NCBI GenBank assembly: GCA_965153355.1
Contig: OZ231126.1
Location: forward strand, 93,620,001 to 93,684,000
DNA length: 64,000 nt
Direction of reading: 5' to 3'
From: Flaccisagitta enflata
Taxonomy: Eukaryota > Chaetognatha > Sagittoidea > Aphragmophora
Part shown: one piece after another, positions 45,290 to 57,759 of the stretch
Layout of the letters: every line of letters starts with the position of its first letter
How positions within the stretch are numbered: the stretch's first letter is position 1
Notes under the pieces: generated by a model
Databases searched by the model: none
What the model was told of the DNA's origin: nothing
What the model saw: the letters and a program-made list of their open reading frames with translations, nothing else
Program-made: the position numbers and the translations under genes

Positions 45290-46110
45290 CCCAGTATGTG
45301 CAATAAATGCCCTAGCAAGCAAAAATATCCAGCTTTATGGGCCCCAGAGGCTCCAAAGGGCCCTAAAGGACCCGAAAACAGGTTTTTGAGGAATTTGAGG
45401 GTTTTTTTCAATGTTATCATTTTCTATTTTGGTTATTTATGGTAAATTTTAACTATATTAATGTAATAGATGCCCTAGCAAGATAGAATTTCCAGAGGTA
45501 AGGGCCCTAGGGGCCCTTAACGGCCCCCAAAGGCCGTAAAAGTAGGTTTTTAGGCTTTATTAAGCTTTTTTCGCATAAAATCAGGTTTTATTTTTATGTA
45601 CAGTGTAAATTTCATCTTTGTTAATGTAATAGAGGTTTTACCAAGTAAACTTTTTGGGTGTTATGGGCCCTAGGGGCCCCTAGAGATCGTAAAAGTAGGT
45701 TTTTTAGGCTATTTTTGTTTTTTTTTTGCAAACAATCATGGGTTTTTTTGTTGTTCACAGTAAATTCTAATGTTGTTAATGTGAAAGAGGTTTTAGCAAG
45801 CAAGATCTTAAAATATTATGGGCCTCAAGGGCCCCTGAGGATCCTAAAATACGTTTTTTTTAGCCAAAAAAGAGTATTTTTTTCAATCTTATTTTTTTTT
45901 TTAATATCGCAAATTTCCACCCTTTAAGTGAGGAATAGGCTCAAGAGAGCATCATTTTAGTGTTATGGGCTCCAGGGGCCCTAAAAAATTATTTTTTGCC
46001 TATAGTCCCCTATAGTCACATGTTTTTTGGTACAACATGAGGAACCTAAACCTTGTTAATGTGATAGAGGCCTTAAGTGGTATGGGCTCCAGAGGCCCCT
46101 AGCTATAAAA
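45290..46110. repeat. About 165-bp tandem repeat with GGGCCCTAGGGGCCC palindrome, about 5 units
   Basis: Each unit has TTAATGTAATAGAGG, a stretch like TTAGCAAGCAAGAT, a GC palindrome GGGCCCTAGGGGCCCTT or variant, and AAAGTAGGTTTTTAGGC. Units are diverged by substitutions and small indels. Not recognised as a named satellite. Confidence 0.7.
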
Positions 46111-46397
46111 TGGGGTCCCCAAGGCCGCATGTTTAGGTGTGACAAAGCACCTCTTATTTGCCACTTGACCATGTTATTTTCCATACAATACATCGTGTCA
46201 TACTGTTTTCTTTGAGATCCAGGCTCCAGCTCCTTTGATGATTCCATAAACACAAACCAAGGACAGCTGTAAACAGTTAGGGCGCAAGGGAAAATTTTTC
46301 TGTTATGACAGTTGGACTTACTTAATGTGAAATACTCAGATGTAACTGACTGTTTGTAGTTGCAATGAGAAGAAGATATAAAAAAGTTCAAATTCTT

Positions 46398-46490
46398 TTT
46401 CTTTCTTTCTCTTTCTTTCTTTCTCTTTCTTTCTTTCTCTCTTTCTCTCTTTTTTTCTCTCTTTCTCTCTTTCTCTCTTTCTTTCTTTCT
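46398..46490. repeat. (CTTT)n/(CT)n tract
   Basis: Pyrimidine-only run directly before the helicase exon acceptor. It would act as an exceptionally long polypyrimidine tract. Confidence 0.85.
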
Positions 46491-46496
46491 CAACAG

Positions 46497-46647
46497 CTGT
46501 CCATTCTTACGGCGGCTATGGGGATCCAATTCTCGTTTACGCACCTTCTAACATCGCTGTCGACCAGCTAACTGCTGCTGCGCGTCGCCAATGCAGAGTG
46601 GATGACGCCGGAGACCCGAAGGCGTCTTTATACTATCTAGAGCATAA
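46497..46647 (+). CDS. UPF1-like SF1 helicase exon (motif Ia)
   Basis: After the pyrimidine run and CAACAG, an open frame of 49 codons (start phase 1) ends at the donor GTATGT. It reads VHSYGGYGDPILVYAPSNIA then VDQLTAAARRQC and ends SLYYLEH. APSNIAVDQL is the motif Ia block of UPF1-type superfamily 1 RNA/DNA helicases, and the PILV strand before it fits. The Walker A exon expected just upstream and the DEAx exon downstream were not found within several kilobases, so this is part of a gene with long introns, or an orphan remnant. A TA element starts seven bases after the donor. The family call is confident for the motif, moderate for UPF1 itself. Confidence 0.5.
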
Positions 46648-46654
46648 GTATGTA

Positions 46655-47177
46655 CAGTCAGTGGACAAAACAAAATAGGTAGAGAGCTCACTCTGTTGGC
46701 TTTGATCCAACCTACTGTTATCAAACAGCTGGCTGTAAACAACTGGTTGTGAAAATTACAGCCGGTTGTCATCTTACAAAGTCGGCAAAAATCCAACCTG
46801 AATAAAATAGAACGTGACTAGCATATTCATAGTCCTGATAAAATTCTGAGAAGTTTGATATGTCACACTTAACACTTTTTATAAGAAATAATCTTTAAAC
46901 ATTGAATTATAAGTTAATTAAACATTAATAAAAATTTTTATTTTCATATAAAAGTATATGTTGTGACATATCAAACTTGTCAGAATTTCACCAGGATTAT
47001 GAATTTGCAGGTCTCGTTCTATTTGGTGAAAGTTAGATTTTTGCCAATTTTGTAGCATGACAGCCGGCTGTAATTTTTGCAACCAGTTGTTATTTACAGC
47101 TTGCTGTTTGATAACAGTAGATTGGATCAAAGCTAACAGAGTGAGCTCTCTACCTATTTTGTTTTGTCCACTGACTG
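46655..47177. mobile_element. 523-bp Tc1/mariner-like foldback element
   Basis: TA then CAGTCAGTGGACAAAACAAA ... TTTGTTTTGTCCACTGACTG. Inverted similarity continues through GGTAGAGAGCTCACTCTGTT / AACAGAGTGAGCTCTCTACC and further blocks to near the centre. Same end family as 35270-35552. Confidence 0.85.
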
Positions 47178-47946
47178 TGTAGACAGGCGTTTATAACAAT
47201 AACTCTACTTAGAATAACAAATCTATATCATCAGTGAGATTCTGAAACTACTTCAAATTTCTGAGCTGATGCCGCAAACCGCATCTGTTTAGCTAAAGCC
47301 GTTTAGAAATGACAAGCAAAACAAGATTCATACCCCAAATGAAAAACAGCAAAAATACTGCATCTAGATTTCTGCTTTTAGTATCAAAGTCATTCTTTAA
47401 ATAAACTTAAGGTTTTTTCATCCAATTTTACATCCCTGCTCCAAAACCGAAAACTTATCAAATTTTCCTGCCTGATTCAAGCCCTATTCAATCATTGTGG
47501 TTGAAAACAAAGCTTAGGGGAGCACATAAAATTGATTGACATGAATGATCTTTAACAATTTTCAAAAAAAATGTTTAAAAATCCGTATGCAAAGACTTAC
47601 TGTCACTTAAAGATGTAAAACTATACATCTGACATATTTGAAAGGTTTTTTCGAAGATTATTTTTTAATATAGTAGCTAAGTAGTATACTGTCTACATAC
47701 TTTTGCTCTAGATAGTAGAGTTGGTCGACCGGTAAAGGTTGCGGCCCGAAAGTTCAATCCTCAAGGTTAGAGCTCAACTTCCAAAGTACTATGATAACGA
47801 CTGGATCTGAGCTTCATTTGAAATGCCCGACTGCAATATAAGTCGCGTGCATACGAGTTTTGCTGCCCAATGAGAGAATGATCTAAAAATGATGAAAAGA
47901 TAAAGACATTTGAAATGATTTCCATTATGCGTTAAGAACGTAGATA
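47178..47946. other. Unique stretch, possible intron
   Basis: No exon recognised. A weak tRNA-like segment (GTAGAGTTGGTCGACCGG, then AAAGTTCAATCC) lies at 47715-47770 but does not fold properly. An A-type head remnant (AAGTCGCGTGCATACG) is at 47840. Confidence 0.35.
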
Positions 47947-48523
47947 CAGTACCTTCCGAGCAAACCCGGTTAAAACTGGAGGATTAATTTTTGTTACTTT
48001 AATTTCATTTCCCAAATTTCATTTTTTGCATCGAACTTAATCAAAAGATACATAATTCCTTGAACATATTTGGCTGTCAAAAAAAAACAACTTGTGAAAT
48101 CAAAGTGCATGAAGACATCAATATTGAGTTATCTAACCCAGACCATTGGATTCGGCAGAAAATCTTACCTCTCCTATGGGCCATTTAAAGTTTTTAAGGA
48201 CAATTGTCCTAAATTATTTTGAGACAATTGTCCTTAAAAACTTTAACTTTGTAAAATCTGAAATATTTATCTGACTTAGCTGTTCTTGTAGTCTAGGATA
48301 GGTAAAATTTTCTGCCAAATCCAATAGTCTGGGTTAGAACACTCAATATTGATATCTTCATGCACTTTGATTTCACGAGTTATTTTTTTTGACAGCCAAT
48401 TATGTTCAAGGAATTAAGTATTATTTAATTAAGTTATTTACAAAAAAATGAAGTTTAGGAATTGAAATTAAAGTAACAAAAATTAATCCTCCAGTTTTAG
48501 CCGGGTTTGCTCGGAAGGTACTG
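47947..48523. mobile_element. 577-bp palindromic TA element (copy 2)
   Basis: TA, CAGTACCTTCCGAGCAAACC ... GGTTTGCTCGGAAGGTACTG, TA. Closely similar to 41621-42238, with the central GGACAATTGTCC hairpin. A perfect TA duplication is preserved. Confidence 0.9.
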
Positions 48524-48870
48524 TACATGTTAGGGGTTGAGTTATGATATGGTCACTCTTTCATGCGTGAAGTGGATAAGAAACTTAGGAATTTATCACA
48601 TGGACAAAATACACGACAGAATGAATTCACGAACACGAACACGAACACTTAGCTGGAAATTACGCCAGTCAAGGCCCATTCCACTGAAGCACGACCTCGT
48701 GCTTCAGTGGAATTGGAATTTGTGCTTCAGTGGATTGACTCTTGACATCTTTTCACACTGCAATTGACTTCTTTTCATACTGTAATGAAAGAAAAAGTCA
48801 CTCAGGTTCTTTTTTCATTAAGTGTAAATATTCAAGTAGAATAAGTAACCTATTTGATTTTTTGATAGAA

Positions 48871-49060
48871 ACAAGGCTTGAAACATGGCTACCAAAGTCG
48901 CGTGCGGGTAGGCAGGGGCCATATTTGAGGTCACTAGATCATTTGGGCAGGAGCAGTGAGGTCAAAGAAATAAAGTCATAAAAAAAAGTCAAGTGTGACC
49001 AACCGACCGACCAACCGACGGACAAAGCGGGTGTAGAGTCGCGTGCACGCGACTAAAAAA
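48871..49060 (+). mobile_element. Family A (A1) element
   Basis: ACAAGGCTTGAAACATGGC, AAGTCGCGTGCGGGTAGGC, CATTTGGGCAGGAGCAGTGA, GACCAACCGACCGACCAACC core, full AGTCGCGTGCACGCGACT palindrome plus A's. Confidence 0.85.
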
Positions 49061-49125
49061 AAAAGTTTTTTTTTTTTTTAAATTATTATCTTTACACATC
49101 TTTATTTTTTTCTCTTAATTCTCAT

Positions 49126-49420
49126 CTTTTTTAGATGCGTCCTCTCATCTCTATAAGAGGGTTTGTCCGTCCGTCCGTCCGTTGGTCGGTACGTCCATCG
49201 GTCCGTTACGCCTGTGCAAAAACCGCGGTTTTTGGCCGTTTTCTGCCATGACAAGATCCTACACTAAATCTACTGCGAGACAAACATGATTTGAGAGCCT
49301 CCATTACTACTCTTGTCATTCCATCTGTCTGTTTGTCCATCTGTCAATCCATATGTGTCACATGATCAATATACGCAGAGACACAGTCTGGACGCATCGT
49401 TACCAGTTCGGGCTTGTTTT
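49126..49420 (-). mobile_element. Family A-like (A4) element without satellite core
   Basis: TTTTTAGATGCGTCCTCTC, TATAAGAGGGTTTGTCCG, (TCCG)n, GCCTGTGCAAAAACCGCGG, ATACGCAGAGACACAG, GGACGCATCGTTACC, GGGCTTGTTTT. It is the empty counterpart of 29542-30835. Confidence 0.8.
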
Positions 49421-49459
49421 ATCATAAAATCTTTTCCCATCACTTAATTCTTTGTTGTT

Positions 49460-49671
49460 TTTTTAGTCGCGTGCTACGCGACTCTACACCCCGCTTTGTC
49501 AGTCCGTCCGTTGGTCGGTCGGTCCGTCCGTCCGTCCGTCCGTCACACTTTACTTTTTTGGCGTTAATGGGGGTTTTGGCCTTATCGCTCCTGCCCAAAT
49601 GTTCCACTGAGCTCAATTATGGCCCCTGCCCACCCGCACACGACTGGGGTAGCCGTGTATTGGGCCTTGTT
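49460..49671 (-). mobile_element. Family A (A1) element
   Basis: TTTTTTTAGTCGCGTGCTACG, GGTCGGTCGGTCCGTCCG core, TTATCGCTCCTGCCCAAATG, CCTGCCCACCCGCACACG, GTAGCCGTGTATTGGGCCTTG. Confidence 0.85.
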
Positions 49672-49918
49672 CTGAAGGAAAATAGGTTTTCTGACATGCT
49701 GTCATTTTTTCATAATCATGAAAACTTAGCAAATATAAAGAAATGTACACTTTTTGATATCAAAATTCTCTTTAATAAATTAAGGAGAAATAGAGAGAGA
49801 TGAAAAAAAGAGAGGAGAAATAGAGAGAAATGAAAAGATAGAAGGGGATTCCTTCCTTCTTCAAATAAGCATAAAAAGATTACTTTGGCTCTCTTTTCTA
49901 CTATGACAAAATTAGTTA

Positions 49919-51599
<1,681 letters not shown>

Positions 51600-51745
51600 C
51601 ACTTCTAATTTCACTGAAGCTCCAATTGCAAAGAGCGCTAGTTATGTCTCATTCTACTGAAGCACGACGTCGTGCTTCAGTGGAAATAATTTTAACTTAA
51701 GCACGATTTTCGTGATTAAATGGATGCCCCACATTGGGGAAAAGC

Positions 51746-52238
51746 TCCCACACTCGTTGGCTAGATAACCTCCTTATTCACTAGCTGATAGGTTCATCAG
51801 ATCTTTTTTTCATATTTTGTTGTTACCTAAACGGAAAAGAGAAAGATTAGGACCGCTGTCCTCATAGTGAAGAACAATATGCTGAATTGGAATTCTACTC
51901 GTGAGCTCGATCGGGCAAGTATACCTTAATTTAAAGCACTGAGACTAGAAATACAGAAAGGAAATTGTTCAAAATTATCTTTTATTTCTGATGGTCAGGT
52001 CGGGAAAAGCAGGATGTGGTGAATTAAGAAGCTTACACTCATTTCTTTGACTAAGAACCTTGTTTATAAGAACATTGAGGCTCAGATGAGGAAAAAAATG
52101 AGAACAATCAAAAGAACATTGCCAGCCTGAGGAAAGCTTTTTGTTTCATAAAATTGAAACTAAAAGTGAGACTACAATTGTAACCATTGACTTTTATCTG
52201 CACTGTATAATATTATATAATTATAATATAATTATAAT
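51746..52238. other. Unique stretch with a small repeat remnant
   Basis: No gene. 52055-52130 (TTTATAAGAACATTGAGGCTCAG) resembles the ends of the element at 63442-63838. Confidence 0.4.
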
Positions 52239-53474
<1,236 letters not shown>

Positions 53475-54445
53475 ATTATCCTTTGGTAATTTGTTTTTCT
53501 TAAAAACGTGGAATGCAACATCTACTTATCTCAGTATTTGGGGTTGACTTAGAATTTTAAATAAGGTTGTTTCAGGAGGAATAGTGTCTCAGTTTCTAGC
53601 TTTGGTCGGTATATGAGGATCATGAGAATGTGCCCAGATGGATATGGTCACCTTCGTCCCGCCATATTTATCAAGTGTATTCTTGTTGTCAGCATATCTC
53701 ACTTTTAGAAAGAAAAAGGTGATACTGTTTCAAATGTGACATAATTTTTCTGAAATTCTATGATAATTCTCAGTTGGATTTTCTCTAAGGAAAGTTAAAG
53801 GATAGTTGTGATGGGTCCGGATTAAACACCATAGAGAGCTCCAAAGGCTCTCATCCTTTGTTGAATTAGTGGTAGAGTAGTGATATTGTCCATCTTTCAT
53901 AAGAACAGTTTGAGCCTCAAATTGACTAAAAAAAAAGAACACTGAGCCTAAGGGAAAAATAACATGTTACAAAAAGAAATGAGTGTATATGCGCCTCTAA
54001 GGCTCTAACTGACTGAAAGATATACAATGGGGTTATGAATATCTGCAGAATCAAACCGATTCTCATAACTATGATAATGCATATACACATAGACTTTGTT
54101 CTTTCTACTTGGAAATTCCATACCTTAGCGCCGTTCGCAGAACCACTCGCTTTCTTTCTAGTATCTGATTGGATTATGCCACGCCATTCTCGTCGCTGAT
54201 TGGTCCAGAGGGTCCCCAGACCAAAATCTAAAACCAATCTGAGTCTCCTTTGGAAACATGATCCTCTTTGCTCTGTATTTCACATAACGATTATGAAATA
54301 CATTGGACTCTTAGGCCTTCATGGATTCTGCAATTTTCTTTAACGCTGCCTCGTAGCAAAACTGTTAACTAGGATGAAGACAGCCATCTAAGGTCTACGT
54401 GTAGGTGACGGCCGGACTAAGTTTGCCGTTATCTGACTTTATTTT
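53475..54445. other. Unique stretch with clustered CCAAT boxes
   Basis: No exon recognised. Three CCAAT-type pentamers lie within 71 bp: ATTGG at 54168 and 54199 (both in the context CTGATTGG) and CCAAT at 54234. This could be a promoter. A 103-codon minus-strand frame (54237-53926) begins next to it but shows no domain. Confidence 0.35.
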
Positions 54446-55288
54446 ACCAGTAATGGCGGATGTCGCCGTGAAGAAAAAAGTCGTAAGCATTGGTCACTTT
54501 TCACCAAGCTTTTGTTTTCGGTCAAATTTTTCTACTTATTAGATCAAATCAAGAGCACTTGCATGTATTGGTTGCACTGTTAACTGGCCCGGATCAACCA
54601 TGCGCGAGGCCCGAGGCAATGGTTGCCGCGAGGCCCCTTAAGTTCTCAAAATCACTGAACCACACAACCAGCTATGCTCACTGACATGCTTCCTTGTATT
54701 TGCATTTATGTATTTATCCCATTAAAGATCAGAAAGAGACTGAGCTAAATGAGCTAAGTGAGCTAGAATACATAAAAACACCCTCGCAAATAAGCAACTG
54801 AGTTCACTGACATGCTTTTTTGTATGTGCTTGCTTAAACATATAACAAAATATTTATTCAATTATTGCATTTGAAATCAGAAAAAAAGACGGAGCGAAAT
54901 GAGCTAAATGAGCTAGACTGCTCAAAAACACCCTCACAGATAAGCAGCTATGCTCATAAACATGTTTTCTTGTATTTGCATGCTCAAACAAACATAAATA
55001 CATTTTTTTATTGATCCTACTTAAAATCATAAAAAATCGAAAAAAATTCAATTTGCAATTTTCGTAAATAAATCTTTAAAAAATCATAGCGCGAAAAATA
55101 TCTGTCATAGAGCATCCTGTTTGGAGCCAAATGAAAGAGAATTTGAAATTTACTTACCTTATCATTCTCGTTTGAGGGCTCATTCGGTTGATCGAGACAC
55201 TTAACTTCCCCATAAGAAAATGAAAACCCTTTTTCTCTCAAATATGTCAAAAAGTCTAAAACTGACTTCGACTTTTTTCCCGATCACT
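54446..55288 (+). mobile_element. Family H element, copy 2, uninterrupted
   Basis: ACCAGTAATGGCGGATGTCG, GTCGTAAGCATTGGTCAC, repeated CACTGACATGC and GAGCTAAATGAGC units, ending CTTCGACTTTTTTCCCGATC. The site corresponding to the B insertion of copy 1 reads CATGCTTTTTTGTATGTGC here. Confidence 0.8.
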
Positions 55289-55310
55289 GATTTTATAAGG
55301 GTGGAACAAT

Positions 55311-55764
55311 TGGAGGGGGTACAGTTCGAATATAGGGTCAGGTACAGTGGCAGGGTGGAGCTTAATGGTTTGGGTTTAGGGGTAGGGTTGGGAATAGGGG
55401 TAGGTTTTGGGTTGATTTTCGGGGTAGGTTTCGGTTTAGGTCGGGTTTAGGGGTAGGGATAGGGGTTGCGTTTAGGAGTAAGGATTGGGTTGGGTTTAGG
55501 GGTAAGGATAGGTTCAGGGGTAGGGTTGGGTTTAGGGGTAGGGTTGGTTTAAGGGGTAGGGTTAGTTTTAGGGATGAGTTTTGGGGTAGGAGCGGTTTTT
55601 GGGGTAGGGTTGGGTTCAGGGGAAGGGTTGGGTTTAGGGGTAGGGTTGGGTTTAGGGGTAAGGTTGGGTTTAGGAGTAGGGATGGGTTTAGGGGTAAGGG
55701 TGGGTTTAGGGATAGGGATGGGTTTAGGGGTAGGATTAGAATAGGTTTAGGAGTAGGGATCGAG
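55311..55764. repeat. G-rich telomere-like minisatellite
   Basis: About 450 bp of degenerate TTTAGGGGTAGGG and GGGTTGGGTTTAGGGG units, G on the + strand. Reminiscent of TTAGGG-type telomeric sequence but irregular. It starts about 20 bp after the family H element. Strong G-quadruplex potential. Confidence 0.75.
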
Positions 55765-57694
55765 TTAACTGTAATAATTGTTGGGGCAGTGTTGCATGAA
55801 AAAAAATCCTAAAATATGTGCTTATGTATGTCCGGCCGGCTCCTACACCTCAGCCGGATCGGAAAGTAAAACACATTCTCAAAACTGAAGACAGACATGG
55901 TCTTTAGTCAGAACCTAGTTCCACTTTTGAATTGCTTCATTCGTTTGGTCATCTCATTTGCATGGTGAGATACAGAATATTGTAATTTTTTTCTTTCGAT
56001 GGAAGCGGGGGATATCAATGGTAGCTTTTAGACATATTGGTGACATTGGTCAATTGACTCAACGGTCATTAGACAAATTGGACAAATTGGACAAATTGGA
56101 GGCTTCTGGGAGAACGTAAAGAGGAGAGTAAAGGCCAAATTTAGGTCACTATAAAGCCAATCGTCATTCCTCAATCAGAGAGTATATGAGTTCACCTTTA
56201 TATGTGCGTCCATTGGTCGGTCTGTCTGTCTGTCCGTCACCCCAACGTAAAAATCGCGCCATACTGCCGATTTTGGCGTCTTCCTTCATAATCATTGCTT
56301 CTCGCGCCTTACCACTTGCATATATTTTTCATTCATTCATTCATTATTTCATTCATATATTCATTCATTGATTCACTCATTCATTCAATCAGTCATTTAT
56401 GCCAGACAAAAATTCACATATTCTTAATCAGCGAGGTGCACTAATAGGCCATAACTTGGCCTTTTCTTAGTTCTGTATATAGCTGGCTTGAATTCTGTAT
56501 AGCAGTAAAAACCTACTCAGAAGATTTTCCTATATCATCTATTTGTTATTAACAAAATGCTTGTACATTTTCAACGTTTCTTCACTTCGTCTTTCTTCAT
56601 GAAGATGGTTCTACCATGGCCTCTGATGCCATACCACTAAGTTGACTAACTTGACTATATCAACACTCGGCAGATTGCCAACGGAAAATAACTAAACTGA
56701 ATCGAATGAAATGAAACCAAAGAAACTGATTCCTGAAGAATCCTCAATAATAAAAAAAAATCCTCAAAAACGCTTCTTTTCAGTCACAACGATTTCCTTA
56801 TTGTTTTGTTCTGTTTTCTTTTTTATGTAAAAGTGAAAAAGCTTAACCCATTTTTGGTTATTTCTGCCTCCTTTTTTAATCATTTCTCTTTGTTTCTCTT
56901 TGTATTCATCATTTTTTTCTGTTTTGTGTATCCCTTTTTTTATCCTCAGCATCTTTCCCTTAACTCAATGTCAAAAATCGCGGATTCACAACAACGGAAT
57001 AACCGAAGAAAATACTCAAGCCAGCAAGTGAGTTAAAATGTGGAAAATTGATAGAGACATGATGTAAAAAAAACTAGTGGAATGACAATTCATTTCGTTG
57101 TTTTACAGGGTGTTTCACATCAAATGATATATAAGAAAACGAGGTCATTCTGCTTCTGAAAATAAGGAAACAATCATGACAAATTTCCAGTGATCATTTT
57201 ACTTTTTTGTTTTTTTTTCCAGATAAATAAACCCATTTTCATCGTAGGGAGAAACTACCTCTTACCGTTCTCCTTTCTTCCCCATATTTCCTTACCCCCA
57301 ATTGTCTTCCTTTCATAGGAGAAATCTCAGAACACTCGTTGCTTAGGTGAAGCTTATATTGTCTTAGCTTTACCAGGATAATATTTTTTCTTTCCGAATC
57401 ATTCTTTTATTCTTTCTAACCGAGAAAATATTGTCACGCCCGAGGCTGAAAAGAGAAAAAAATGTTCTACTGGAATTCTTTTGGATACCCCATTCAGGCA
57501 AGTATTTCAAGTATTCCAGAGCCAGGACCGGATATATAGAAAAGTAAATAAAGCAATTAAAGGAGTGAGAGTCATCTATCTCAGATGATAACCCCCGTTT
57601 GCACTCCCTCATAACCCCCATTCAGTTCCCCCATTCAAATTCTTTTTTCCTCTTACAGTCCAATTACATCTGTTTCCCAAAGCATTAAAATAAA
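55765..57694. other. Mostly unique stretch with A and ATTC fragments
   Basis: No supported gene. 56170-56300 contains A-type pieces (GCGTCCATTGGTCGGTCTG, ATCGCGCCATACTGCCG) followed by an ATTC array (56327-56395). GACAAATTG repeats are at 56060-56100. TACAGGGTGTTTCACATC at 57108 looks like a single TIR-type end. Confidence 0.4.
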
Positions 57695-57759
57695 TACTGC
57701 CTGTGGGATTTGAACCCATAATGCATCGCAATGTTTGGATTCTCACCGCAATGCTCTAA

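Noticed and set aside
45059-45322. 87-codon minus-strand frame
   Set aside because: Mixed composition, but no domain, splice sites or promoter, and an antisense frame of similar length overlaps.
47715-47770. tRNA-like segment ending AAAGTTCAATCC
   Set aside because: The outer 7 bp can pair, but the T arm and D arm do not form and the A box is poor, so I do not call a tRNA.
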